Numbered from the stretch's first letter, positions 48,716-60,501 are shown. The stretch is DNA of 64,000 nt from Stromatinia cepivora (GCA_014898415.1 RCTD01000011.1:558001-622000); one strand, 5' to 3'. Numbers and translations are program-made. The notes: generated from the sequence alone by a model not told the origin.

Positions 48716-48997
48716 TATTATGAATTGTAAATTACAGAAGGCTAATTACATAATACCCTTTATCTCTTATATTAATTTATGAATTGATCGTCCGTATATA
48801 TGCATTACGAATCATACAATTTAGTATGGTAAAATGATGACCCTAATAATGTATGTATATAGTCTTATAGCTTACGAATAGATATTTGTATATATATATC
48901 TAATCGCTCCTTATAAGCCATAGTTTTTCAGTTGTAGATTCTAAGGAACATAATTGACCCTGTTTATTCAGCTCTACTACGGCTCTTGTGCGTCACA
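48716..48997 (+). repeat. 3' LTR of Gypsy A1
   Basis: 282 bp. The first third is mutated (TATTATGAATTGTAAATTAC) and the end is clean (CTTGTGCGTCACA), followed by ATAAA. Confidence 0.9.
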
Positions 48998-49002
48998 ATA
49001 AA

Positions 49003-50471
49003 CTTTGTAATCCAATTCAATAATAATTATAATCTTGAAGAAATAAATTATAGATAATCAATCTTTATTATATTATTATAATAATATATTAACAATTATC
49101 TTATTGGATATATTTGTTTCGAATATATAAGGGAATTAATGATTATAATATTACAAAAACAGAATTGAGATAAACTTTTTCTTTAAGATATTGAATATAT
49201 TTTAGTATATTTCATTGAATATAAATTTAACATTTGCTTTGATGAATTCATTGAAAGGTTTCGTTATTGTATTATAATCCTTAATAAATTATCAATAAAA
49301 ATTACAAAAATCAAAGAATAATTAGATTTCTTTATTGTTGTTGAAAAAATTCAATTTTCAATTATTTTAATCTTTTCAGGATTTATCTTTATTTTTTTAA
49401 TAAAAATAATAAAATCTAAATACTTAATATATATAATATTGAATTTATATTTCTTAAAATTCATTTGTAAACTAATAGTTTCTAATTATTCGAGAATTAG
49501 TTTAATATAAATTTGGTACTCTTCTTTGTTTTCGAAACAGATTAGAATATTGTTAAAATATATTATATAGAAAACATTTAGATAATCAAATAGAATATTA
49601 TTTATATAATATTGATAGATTATAAGATCATTTGTTAATCCGAATAATACAATCTTGTATTTATATAATCCATATTGAATTCGAAAAATAATATACTTTT
49701 CCAAAATAAAATCCATTTTTATATAATAGAAAACTTGATGAATATCAAATTTGATAAAAATCTTGGTATTAGAAAATCAAGAAAGCGTTTTATCGATTAA
49801 AAAGAAAGAATATTGATCTTTATATATTAAAGAATTCAATAATCTGAAGTCTCTATAAAACCTCAGATTACTATTGGATTTTCTAATAAATAAAATAAAT
49901 ATAATATAAAAGATTTGATTGAATTTAATAAAATTTTTGTTAAAATTATTTATAATATATTCTTTAAGGATTTTCAATTATTTCAAAGATATCTTATAAA
50001 ATGGATTATATTATAAAGCTTTTTTTCCTTTATTTTTTAATATGATTTTATAATTATAAAATCGTTTAGAAAATAGAATATTTGATTTATATTTGTAAAA
50101 AGCTCGATGGTATTATTGATATTCAAATAGTATTTCAGATTTTGAATTGATTTCGATTAATATTTAATCGAGTTTCTTTCGAATCTTTATATTCTTGAAT
50201 TTGATTAGAATAATCAATATTCTTTTTTTTATATATCGTTTGTTCTATCAAAAATTTATTATATTATCGAATTCTTTTAGAGTAATAATAAAGAGTTCAA
50301 TTTGTTCATTTCTTTTATATTCTAATTAGAATTTATTGAGTTTGAATATATATAGATCAAGGATTTCGGATAATATATAGAGAAGGTATTATAGATCTGT
50401 AATAATGATATAATTGATTAAAAAAGAAATGGATTAAATTTAAAGAGAATTAAAGCTTCTTCTTTTTTAAT
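49003..50471 (-). pseudogene. Gypsy A2 reverse transcriptase part
   Basis: Minus-strand frames 49777-49977 (FIRKSNSNLRFYRDFRLLNS) and 49486-49716 (IQYGLYKYKIVLFGLTNDL, then YFNNILICF at the catalytic site, where both Asp are Asn) match A1 residue by residue. 49980-50471 is the sequence upstream of the reverse transcriptase; most of Gag and protease is deleted before the LTR fragment. Confidence 0.8.
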
Positions 50472-50578
50472 AAATCGTATGAATCGTAACGCATGTGCAC
50501 GGACGATCAGCTCACCAATTGATATGGGAGATAAGAGGTATCACGTGATTAGCCTCCTGTGGTTCACGATTCGTGACA
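50472..50578 (-). repeat. Truncated, unmutated Gypsy A LTR
   Basis: Complement of the first 107 bp of the clean LTR at 30840 (ends GGTTCACGATTCGTGACA). Nearly unmutated although it joins strongly mutated DNA on both sides. It lacks the remaining 176 bp. Confidence 0.85.
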
Positions 50579-51989
50579 ATATATATAATATAATATTAAA
50601 TAAAGATAATCGATAATATTTTATTATATAATAAATAATTTATACTAAATAATAATCTATACGAAATATAAACAATTTTGTAATATATTTCGATAATTTG
50701 AAGAAAAAAATCAAATCTAAAGCGAAGAGTATTCGAAAAGAATATCTTTTAATAGATTTATTGTTTTATATTACAAAAATAATTTTGGAATTATTTTAAT
50801 AATCCGAAAATAGAAACGAATTCATCAAATAAATATATTATTTAAAAAATATAAATAAAATATATTTTATAATTAAAAAAAAATTAATTCTTTTATATAA
50901 TTCAATCATCTTTTTAATTCTTCTCAAAATAAATAATCTTAATAACAAAACAATTTATTATTGATTATCAATATATAATTGTAATTTTAATATTCCAAAT
51001 CTCTTTTAATAGAAAAGAAAGATAAAAGAATTTCAAAGAAAAATTACCGAAAACGAAAATTATAATATTATTATTATTAGTAATCGGATCATTATTCAAA
51101 AGGATATATCAATTTATATATTTGTTAATAATTTAAAAACAATTATTCCATCTATAATTGTTTTATATATCCTTTACAAAATAATAATTATGGAAATATT
51201 AGGATTCAACAGTAATTTTAATTATTCTAAAAATTTTGGGTCTTTAATAAAAGGAATTTATCACTTTAATTATTAAAGTAATGTTCAAGATTAATAATAC
51301 TTTAATGAAAATATATTATTTTATCGATTCTAAAATACAAATTAATATTATCTAATAAAACAAATATATCGAATAAAATTGAATCCCTGATTTTGATAAA
51401 AGTATTTCATTAATATCAATTAATAAAATTAATACATCCTTTTATAATTAATTTGTTATTGAAATAATAAACGAATATAAGGAAAAAAGGATATATATTT
51501 ACTAATTCATTATTATTATTCTGGATTTATTTAAAATCAATATTATCTTAGAGTTATCTTAATTTTAAACAATAAACCCGGATATTGATTAATAATCGAC
51601 TTTTCTCTATTTCAAATCTATACTACAAGATTTGGAAATAATAACAATTAAAGAATTATACAAAAAAATAAAGATCAAAATTACAATCTGTATTCTATTA
51701 TTTGAAACCCAATTAATTATTAGATTATTATTCAATATTAAGAATATCTTTATATTATTATTTTTATAAATATCTTCTAAATATAAAGATTATGAAAAAA
51801 TCTTCTTTGAAAACAAAAATAATGTATTCTTTGATTATTATCGAAGAAAATATTATATTGATTTTAAATCCGGGGTTATTCTTTTTTGGAATTCAATATA
51901 TACTTTCTCAAAAAAGGAATTAATGATTTTACAAAAGTATTTTAAAGAATACTAAAAGAAAGATTGGATTTATTGTTTGATTAATTTTA

Positions 51990-53040
51990 TTAAAGTTTTG
52001 ATTATATTTATTCCCAAAAGGGTATTAGTTATCAATTATATATTGATTATTATAGTTTTAATCAAATTTTAAAGAAGAATTATATCTCTTTATCTTTAAT
52101 TAATAAATCATTAGATTGTTTAAAATAAAGGGTTTTTTTATAAAATTTGATCTTAAAGATATATATTATTAAATATATATATATAAAAAAATAATAAATA
52201 GAAGATGATGTTCTATATCTGTTATAGATAGTTTGAATATCTAATTATATCTTTCGATTTGATTAATACCTTTATTATTTTTTAGATATATATCAATCAA
52301 ATATTCATTGATCTTATAAATAACATTTGTATTATATATCTAAATAATATTTTTATTTATTTTAAAAATAGAGAAATCTATATTATTAATATCTATAAAA
52401 TCCTCATTAAATTATTTAAATATAAGATTTATACTAAATTAAGGAAATATATATTCTATATATACGTAATGAAATTCCTGAGTTTTATTATATCAAAAAA
52501 GAATATCATTATAGAACTAAATAGAATTTAAATAATTATTGAATAATTAATATCGATATCCTTTTACAAAGTTTAAATCTTTTTAGATTTTGTAAATTTC
52601 TATTGATATTTTATTATAGTTTATTTATAAATTGTTCATAATTGAATAAATCTATTACAAAATATTAAAAAAGGAAAAATTATATTAAAATTCAAATAAA
52701 TAAAAGAAATTTAAAATATTTTTAATAATTTAAAAGAAGCCTTTATTATTATATTAATACTCTAATATTTCAATTTAGTATTCCGAATTTTAATCGAAAT
52801 TGATATTTCTAGATTTATATTAAAATATATACTTTCTCAATTGTTTTCCGATAATACAAACAATCCTATTACTTTTCGATAGCATCTTATTATCTTTTAC
52901 TCGAGAAAGTTTAATTTAATAAAATAAAGATATTTTATTTATAATCAAGAATTTTTCATTATTTATATAACTTTAATTTAATGCCAATATTATATTATAA
53001 ATAATCGATATATTATTATAATTAAAATAGATTATAATAA
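51990..53040 (+). pseudogene. Gypsy D reverse transcriptase and RNase H
   Basis: The frame near 52040 reads DYYSFNQILKKNYISLSLIN then KSLDCL, matching the D-Y-R-x-L-N...P-L-P-L-I block. IYLNNIFIYF (about 52332) is the catalytic site with both Asp as Asn. Near 52890 YSRKFNLIK and YFIYNQEFF match the RNase H Y-S-x-K-L and Y-D-x-E-L blocks. Stops throughout. Confidence 0.75.
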
Positions 53041-53256
53041 TTTTTAATACTTTATAAAAAAAAAGAATTCAATAATAAACAAATATAATAAATCGAAGTT
53101 TTGATTATTTATAATTTCATAATCATTTATAGATTAAACAAATTAAATCTTATCGATAATTCATTAAAACAATTAGATTATACTGAAAATATAAATAATA
53201 TTAATGAAATACTATTTATATTATAGAATAAATTGAAAAGTATTATAATAATAATC

Positions 53257-53328
53257 TGTTACGCTAAAAGTGACGCCACTCTTGACGAATGGTTAATTGA
53301 GTTGATATAGTAATCATTTCCCGTGACA
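53257..53328 (+). repeat. 72-bp solo LTR-like insertion (TSD TAATC)
   Basis: TGTTACGCTAAAAGTGACGC at the start and TTTCCCGTGACA at the end, flanked by TAATC on both sides (53252-53256 and 53329-53333). TG...CA ends and a 5-bp duplication are what a solo LTR leaves. It is far richer in G+C than the Gypsy D coding remnant it interrupts. 72 bp is very short for an LTR. No second copy is in the window. Confidence 0.6.
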
Positions 53329-53654
53329 TAATCACAATTTTCTTTCTTTCAAAAATAAAAATTGAATCCTTATAAAATATTATAAACCTTTTCTAATGGA
53401 AAAGATATAATTTATTTTTATGCAATTCTAAAGAATTGTTAATAAGAATTGATTATAAATAATCGATACTATATTGAATAATTAGTATATTAATTAACAA
53501 CAAAAAAGCACCCGAATCAATATTGAAATTAATAAAAAATGCTTTATTATAATTTTAAAAGAATAACGATTTTACAAAAAGTAAAGAGTATCTAAAATAT
53601 TAATATAATTTAATTAGAGATATTATACTTTGGAAAATCGATATCGATGATTTA

Positions 53655-54340
53655 TTTATTTATAATAAATATATCTTTATATTGCTAAATAATAAAGTTA
53701 TAAAGATCGAAATCTTGGAAATCCATTATAATAATCCTATAAAGGGTTCTTAGAGTATCAAGAAAAGCTGGGAAATCCTGAAAAACAAATATTTTTGATT
53801 CAATATAATAAAAGATATCAAAAAATATATACGAATATATATTATCTATTAATAAATAATTATAAAGTATTATCAATTTTATAATAAATTACAAACCTTA
53901 TTATTCTTTTTTGATCTTTAGAAAAAAATAACAATAGATTTTATTATAAATTTATTTTCTTTGAAGATAAATAAATATATATATAATATTATTTTTGTTA
54001 TTATTAAATATATAAAATTCCTTTAATATATTTTAATTAATAAAACGATAATTTTATTTAAATTAATAAAGGTTTTAATTTCGATATATTGAAAAAAATA
54101 ATTTCGGATTAAGGATTATAATTCGTAAACAAATTTTGAAGAAGGTTATTTTTTTATTTAAAAATATATTATAAATTATTGATAATGTTCTATTTATAAA
54201 TTAATAATTAAATAGGATAATGAAATCAGAATTTAATTCATTATATTATTTGTTATATTAATTGAGGATAAAACGATTAGATATCGTTATTATCTTTAAC
54301 AAAATTCATTTACAATATAATATAATATAATTGATAAAAT
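53655..54340 (+). pseudogene. Gypsy D integrase remnant
   Basis: The zinc-binding part reads KIEILEIHYNNPIKGF, KSWEILKNKYF and DIKKYIRIYI (H-H-C-C motif with Cys lost), followed by PYGLL-type and DFIINLPLSKINKYIYNII, the first catalytic Asp region, and later NSLYYLLY-like helices. Order and spacing fit Ty3/gypsy integrase. Confidence 0.7.
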
Positions 54341-54764
54341 ATTTTTTAAAGTAATATATAGATATCTATTTATATTTAATTATATTAATGAAGATATCGA
54401 TATCGAAGAAAGAGTATTTATTATATAAAAATATATTGAATTATTAAATTAAAAAAGAACAAAGTTAATAGAAATTTAAAATAATTTGATAAAGAAAAAA
54501 TCAAAGAATAACAAAAAAGATTTATTTTAATGATTCTATATCGATGATAAGATTATATTCAATATATAAAATATCGAATAATTATGATTTAAAAAGAAAT
54601 TCTTTGGTTGTTTTATAGGTCTTTTTATTATCATCAATATTATAAATAATAGATAAATATATAAGTTAGTATTTTCATTATTATATAAGATATATAATGT
54701 TTTTTATATTTTATTATTCGAATCATAATTTGAATACAAAAGTATTATCTATTTTTTTTCCCCT

Positions 54765-54900
54765 AAAGAAATCGAAGAATATATAGAATATAAAATCAAA
54801 AAAATATTAGCTTGTAAGAAAAAAGAGTAAGGAATATAATATCTGATATAATAGAAAGATTATCAATCAATAGAAGATATATAAAAAGCTTTACGAAATT
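54765..54900 (+). pseudogene. Gypsy D chromodomain remnant
   Basis: The frame reads EEYIEYKIKKILACKKKE, a stop, and then KDYQSIEDI and KALRNL. This fits the pattern E-Y-E-V-E-K-I-L ... K-W-x-x-Y ... T-W-E-P of chromodomains. It belongs to the same Pol frame as the integrase. Confidence 0.6.
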
Positions 54901-54999
54901 TAATATATATTAAAAGATATTTGGAAAAGTACAAAAAAGAAAGTATATTATTATATAATGATAATGAAGAACAAAAAGTAATATTATCAAAGTATATTA

Positions 55000-56637
55000 T
55001 AAACACAAAAGAGATTTATATTTATATTAGAAAATTAAAATATCTATATTTAAAAAATCCTTATTCAATCTGTTTATTTTAATATATCATTAAAAATATA
55101 TTACCTTCATTTTGCTATTAGATATTTGTATTTTTTTCGTTTTTGTATTTCTTTTTTCAACAATTTATTTTTATTTATATTGTCTGAATTTTTATTAATA
55201 ATTAGTTTCATCGATTAATAGAATATTCGCTGAATATATTTCTCGGTAATAAAATCCCGATAAACAATTTATAGAATCATTACAAAAGTAAATATAAAAG
55301 AGATTTATCTATATTTTGTAATCGAAATCCGAAAGATCTATTAATGTTTTATTATCGATCAATTAAATTCAATTCATTATATTCGTTATATTGATTCAGA
55401 AATTCTTTCATTAATTGATTATATTTATTTAGAATAATATTTATATCATTATTATTAAAATCCTTCAAAAAATCAAGATTTTTAATTTTAATTACTGTCT
55501 TCTTTATTATAAACATTATTGATTTCGTTAAAATTACTAATACTTTTCAACAATCGATTGATAATATTATACTTGTCTTGAGAATTGGATTTAATTTATT
55601 AGAATTTATTAGAAATGAAAATAATATATTAGTTATCGTGATCTTTTCCTTTTTAAGTTTTTTAGAATTCGATAATTTAATATCAAATTATTATAAATCC
55701 TTATCATCGTTATCAAAGAGTTCAATCGATTTCGATACTTTTGATTTTACTTTTAATTGTTTTTCGATATATTGATTTCGGTAATAAAGTATAAATAGAT
55801 TTCGATAATTTGGATCGAATTAAAAGAACCTTAAAGATTTCTTTCTTATTTTTCTTATTAATAATATCTTTTAATTTAGTTTTATTCATTAATTTATTTA
55901 TAGATTATTGATATAATTATATAATTATTAATAAGAAAAACAATAAATTATATTAAATATATTGATAGAATAATATTACAAATCTATATATATTTCCATC
56001 AATTTTATTAATTTCTTTATCTGAATTTAATTTATCGATTCTTCAATTTCCTGAACAATATAATCTCTTTAAACAAATCTATTTCAATTATTTACTATTT
56101 GTAATGAAATTATAATAAACGATTTATTATAAAATTAATTTTTTTTAGTAATATTATACAAAGGTTTTTCTTTTGAATATATTCAATATATATAAAATCT
56201 GATTTTTTTGAAAAAGAGTATTCTTTATTTATTATTTTTTTTTAAATAAAGATTTTGTATTATTATAATAAGTAATATATTTAATATAATGAAGATATAT
56301 CGAGTATATAAATTATAAAGGTATATAAATCGAATATATTATTAATTCGGGAAAGAATTGAGATATATTAAAGAAAGTAATAACAGTTTTAAGATATAAT
56401 ATTATAATTGTAATAAAAAGATTATAAAAGATTGAAAATAGAATTCTGAAGGATTTATATAATCTTCAAAAAGCAAACTATATATTGTTTTTATTATTGT
56501 TATTATTATTGTTTATCTTTTTATTTATTATATAAAAATAATTATATATTACAATTATATTGTTAATTGATGATTCTCCGTAATTATAAACGGATCAGCA
56601 ATTTATAAATTTCTCGAAAGCAAAGTTTTGAAGGGAA
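55000..56637. other. AT-rich DNA between Gypsy D chromodomain and LTR
   Basis: No domain recognised on either strand. A minus-strand frame (about 55560-55200) reads QLMKEFLNQYNEYNE and later LIDLSDFDYK, protein-like but unassigned, possibly a different element inserted in reverse. The plus-strand frame 55578-55775 is Ser- and Phe-rich and not convincing. Direct purine-rich GAAGGGAAA at 56620 may be a polypurine tract. Confidence 0.35.
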
Positions 56638-56800
56638 ATTTTTGTTATAATTACTAAAAGGATATTATTAATAAAATTAAAAAACTCTATAAGAAACAGT
56701 TTTATCGTTAAAAACAAATATACAATTAATGATATATTATTATTCGATTAAAAAACCTTACAAAATCTTTATATTTATTAAATTCTAATATATAATCGAT
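56638..56800 (+). repeat. Probable 3' LTR of Gypsy D
   Basis: TGTTATAATTACTAAAAGG, aligned with 38877-39006 (TGTTACGGTTGCTAGAAGG) through TTATTATTCGATTAAAAAA. The right end is unknown. DNA from 56800 to 57430 is AT-rich with no feature. Confidence 0.5.
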
Positions 56801-57432
56801 GATTTATTATCATTCTGATATCATTTTTTATTGAATTTAAAAGAAAACAGTTCTTTTAAATAGAAAAAGAATGATGAAAAGTTTTACGATTATTTTAGAA
56901 CTAATTGATTCTTTGCCATTTGTAACTCTTATACTTTTTTTGAATTCTTTAATATATTAATGTATTATATCTATTTATCAATTTGATTAAAAATTTCTTA
57001 TTTCGAATATCTCTAATTTATATAATAAAGATTCATTATACTCTTATCAATACTCTTATCAAATAAAGATTCTTTATATAAATACTTATATATTCGACAT
57101 TTTTAATTATATTAATAATTTAATATAATTTATATTTATATTTATATCAATTAAATATTTATATAATACAAATATTAAGACTATATGGTATTTATAATAT
57201 CTATATAAAGATTTCGAAATAATTCGTATGAATTATTTATATATGATTCCAAATGAATAATATATTATAATATAATGTAAAATAAATTATATATTATATA
57301 TTATATATTGAATGCATATATAATATTAAATAATTAGACCTTCAAATTATAAAGTGATTAAAGAGAGTTTTTATTATTTTTAGAAACAATAATAATATAA
57401 TAGTATTTTATAAAAAAAGAAAAAAGATATTA

Positions 57433-57512
57433 GATGAAACACCGATCATATGAGAGATGGATGCCTGAGGCATTCAACAGGACTAATCAGAGTGGGTTGT
57501 GAACCCGTGATA
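57433..57512. other. Unmutated 80-bp stretch with two perfect hairpins
   Basis: In the middle of very AT-rich DNA, 57433-57512 has normal G+C. It contains ATGCC-TGA-GGCAT (57461-57473) and GGGTT-GTG-AACCC (57494-57506), each a 5-bp stem with a 3-nt loop. It is not a recognisable tRNA and lacks proper box C and D for a snoRNA. It could be a piece of a short LTR or of a non-coding RNA. Confidence 0.4.
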
Positions 57513-57909
57513 TATTTCAAATCGATATAATATCATCAATTTTATAATTATATTTATGAAAATTATTAAAATTATTAATTAGAATTCAAATTTTCATTAT
57601 ATAAACTCAGAATTTTGAAATTCCTATTATAGCTTTCAAAATTTGAAAATAGTTTCAATTTCACAAGATTGAAGCGTAAGTTCGTTTTCTATCGTAAATT
57701 CGCTTTCGCCCACTAAAGCTATATCAAAGCCATCAACGCCTCAAGTGGCTTATGTTTGGTGCACGGACGTTGGCCATCTCTTATTCATATCAGACTTTAA
57801 ATTACCTACAAAAAGTATCCAGTTACACCTCAATTCTTTATTTATATGCTGGTATCGTGATTCCCCCTCCTTCAAACATACCGCAGTCTGTATCGTTCAT
57901 CGTCTCTAC
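57513..57909. other. Upstream region of the FunK1 gene
   Basis: AT-rich until about 57650, then normal composition. A CT-rich patch around 57860-57900 precedes the chosen start, as is common in fungal leaders. Another in-frame ATG at 57745 would add 55 residues that look unlike the family. Confidence 0.5.
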
Positions 57910-60501
57910 ATGGCTGCTGCATCCGACAACAAAAGGTTTGACTCCTTCCACCACTCTTTCGACTCGGCCCGCACTGAGCTGGGCGTTGCTGTGTCTCAAG
58001 ATGCGGTGCAAGTTGTCTTTTCAACAGCTGCTACTATAGGTTAGTCTTTATTCTGTGGTTAAATATTTCTGCTAATATCTTAGTTGCCCAAAATTTGGTG
58101 CTCGAACTTATTATAGCCCTGCAAAATCAGCCCAATCTTCGCACTCTTCCTTCACAAAACGGCCGCGCGAATCTTCTTGGAGATCTAATGACCCTTGGAT
58201 CTCGCGTCATTTCGAAAGATTTTGACATCAAATCAGCCATACCTCTCGTAGAACTGGTTGTCAACAACGCGCCTGATATAGAGATATACAATGCCGTGTC
58301 TGAACTGGTCGAACAGGTATGCTTGCAACCGATAACACCTCCGACCACCTTTTGAAAACGCTTTATTCGGCACGCCAGTACGACACAGCTCAGCCTCGCT
58401 GATAGGGTTTGAGCAGACACACGTTGAAGTTGATCAGCGAATACTTGAGGAACTCACAGGGCGAATTTACTACGATGTCGGAGGCTTCTACGAGCGATAC
58501 TTCGAAGGAAAATCCTGGGCGGATAATGCGAGGGATATTTACGAGGTGTCAAGAGCCCGGTATACAGAGAATCGCTGGACTGGGTGGCCAGAACCTTCAT
58601 TTCAAATTAAATTTTTTGAATGGCTCATGAAGTTCCAGGATGCTATTTTCAGTGGACTTAGTCGCAAGTATTACACATCAGCAAACAAAGTGTTAAGGGG
58701 TTCGGATGCCAATCGCAAACTTGATATTTTTCTCGCCTCTGCCGACGCTGCTCTGCCGGACAGCGAGCACGATTGGTCTAATGTATTTGTTATTGGAGAA
58801 CACAAAAAGAATCCTGATCAGGATCGATCTACGGAAACATTGGTGCAGTTGGCAGGGTATGCATACGAAGTGTTTGGAAGTCAACCAGAGCGGCGATTCG
58901 TACCTGGGTTTACAATCTGCGGAAGCATAATGCGGCTCTGGGTATTTGACAGATCTGGATTGTATAATTCCGAAAACTTCGATATTCATAAAGAGCCGGA
59001 GCGATTTGTCAAAGTCCTTACTGGTTATGCGATGATGTCCGATGCAGAATTGGGTTTGAACACGTTTATTAAACGTGATAACAATAGTAAATACATCATT
59101 GCACAAAATATAAAGATCTCTTTGGAGGACAAGCCAATCGCTTCGACAAAAGCGATAGTATGCCGGGGAACAACGTGTTATCGAGGAAGGAGACCTGGCT
59201 CAACGAATTGGGAGTACGTTGTTAAGTTCGCTTGGCCGTCTGACAAAAGGCAGCGGGAGGGAGAACTGTTGAGAATGGCAAAGGAGAAAGGAGTTACGGG
59301 CATTGCTGTATGGTTCAATCATGAGCAGATTACTATCGATGGCGAGCCGGATACCATCTCACATTTGCGACGAGCCATGAAATTTGGGTCACCACGAAGG
59401 CCATTGAAGAAAGCTCTTTGGGTCGATAGTAGTACAGAGCCCAGCCATGCGTCCTTGAAAACAAGTCTCAGCAAAAGACCAGAAAGCAATGCGGCTCACT
59501 TGGTTGGCCTAGGAATCAGTAGACCTAACATCGCGACTTCCTGCGGGCAGAAAAGAAAAGGAGATGAAAGATTTGATGGAAGTACCAGATTGAAGAAGTC
59601 CAAACTCAGCGGTAGTCATGCCAACGCAACAAATGTGCGCAAAGGAAGCGCAATCGGCGCTCCCAGTATTCAAGAAACAGTGATTGACAGCCTGGCAGAA
59701 GGCCGGAATAAGTGGCAGCAGAATAATGTCGACAGTAGTCACGAAGCCGAAGCCGATACAGGCTGCGAAAGTGAGATGTACGATAACCGAGTGAACTACT
59801 GTTTGGTAACTTCACCAGCTGGACGACCTCTCCACGGATATCGATCCGTCAGAGAGCTTTTAGAGGCACTCCGCGATGCTATCCGAGGTCACAGGTCACT
59901 GTTCGAGGATGGAAAGATTCTTCATCGGGATATCTCCGAAAATAATATCATCATCACCGAACCTCTTGCCGAAGATGATCCGAGGGGGAGACTAATTGAT
60001 TTGGACTTGGCAAAGGAACTGGAGGGTACGGCGACTGGGGCTCGTCACCGGACTGGCACTATGCAATTCATGGCGATCGAGGTTCTTGAAGGCAACGATC
60101 ACACCTATCGGCACGACCTCGAGTCATTTTTCTACGTCTTTGTATGGATGTGTATTCGATATGGTTACGAGGGTATGGGTAGGCAAAACCCAAAAAAGGT
60201 GATGAAACAGAAGAAAAATATATTGCAAAATTGGTATACTGGGACGTATATACAAATTGCGAGTACAAAGCAGTCCCTTATGGGCAAAAAACGATTTGAG
60301 AACGTCATTGCGGAGTTTGCGCCGAAGTTCGAGAACCTCAAGGAATTAGCTCGCGAGCTTCGATCCGTTCTCTTTCCAATTATAGATGAGGACATCTTCA
60401 CGGGCACATTCCATAAACATGATGTAATGTACGGTGGGATGATCATGGCGTTGGACAAGGCAATCGGCCGTTTGCGGAAGGAGGAACAGGCAATCGCATA
60501 G
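57910..60501 (+). CDS. FunK1-type fungal protein kinase, probable 1-nt frameshift near the N-terminus
   Basis: Exon 1 is 57910-58039, then a 44-nt intron (GTTAGT to CTTAG, 58040-58083), then 58084 to the TAG at 60499-60501. Without the frameshift at 58350-58353 the product would be 848 residues. The N-terminal FunK1 region shows RIYYDVGGFYERYFEGKSW, W-T-G-W-P and FVIGEHKK. Kinase elements are VVKFAW (Lys 424), REGELL (Glu 437), the catalytic loop HRDISENN (657-664), DLD in place of DFG (682-684), GTMQFMAIEVLEG in place of the APE region, and HDLESFFYVFVW. All residues needed for phosphotransfer are present. FunK1 kinases are a fungus-specific, expanded family of unknown substrates. A low-complexity stretch (about 500-600) separates the lobes. 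Base composition is normal with no RIP. A gene this intact amid dead transposons is either recent or under selection. Confidence 0.85.
58040..58083 (+). other. Intron 1 of the FunK1 gene
   Basis: 44 nt, GTTAGT donor, GCTAATATCTTAG end with a CTAAT branch-like site. Joining exons in phase 1 gives AATI-VAQNLVLEL, continuous with the downstream frame. Confidence 0.7.

Larger units (their letters stand above)
41953..48997 (+). mobile_element. Full-length Ty3/gypsy chromovirus A1 (TSD ATAAA)
   Basis: 7045 bp with LTRs at 41953-42234 and 48716-48997 and the duplication ATAAA on both sides (41948-41952 and 48998-49002). Plus-strand order: Gag, protease (44054-44350), reverse transcriptase (45100-45800), RNase H, integrase (46400-47500), chromodomain (47536-47955), GATCAA-type 3' sequence, polypurine tract, LTR. 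It inserted into A2, a member of its own family, in opposite orientation. The 3' LTR is much less mutated than the 5' LTR. Confidence 0.92.
39007..50578 (-). mobile_element. Ty3/gypsy chromovirus A2, split by A1
   Basis: On the minus strand: an LTR fragment at 50472-50578 (the 5' LTR, only its first 107 bp), then reverse transcriptase (49486-49977), a break filled by A1 (41953-48997), RNase H and integrase, chromodomain (40080-40300), the GATCAA-type 3' sequence (39390-39530), the sequence before the LTR (39295-39390) and the 3' LTR (39007-39288). It lacks about 2.4 kb of Gag compared with A1. The join across A1 is exact: TTCCTTATTATAAA at 41939-41952 and CTTTGTAATCC at 49003 match the complement of one continuous stretch of A1 near 46080. 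Outer flanks show no matching duplication. Confidence 0.85.
50579..56637 (+). mobile_element. Ty3/gypsy chromovirus D
   Basis: Plus-strand order: unreadable 5' part (50579-51700, copied inverted at 1-1000), reverse transcriptase (51990-52700), RNase H (52840-53040), integrase with zinc-binding and catalytic parts (53655-54340), chromodomain (54765-54900). A possible 3' LTR starts at 56638. It differs from Gypsy A and B in sequence. 55000-56600 after the chromodomain holds no recognised domain and may contain another decayed insertion. Confidence 0.75.

Noticed and set aside
57433..57512. tRNA or box C/D snoRNA
   Set aside because: No cloverleaf can be drawn, and no proper RTGATGA and CTGA boxes sit at the ends.
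58127..58420. Minus-strand ORF of 97 codons at the FunK1 N-terminus
   Set aside because: The plus strand is coding, with intron and family motifs; this is its antisense.
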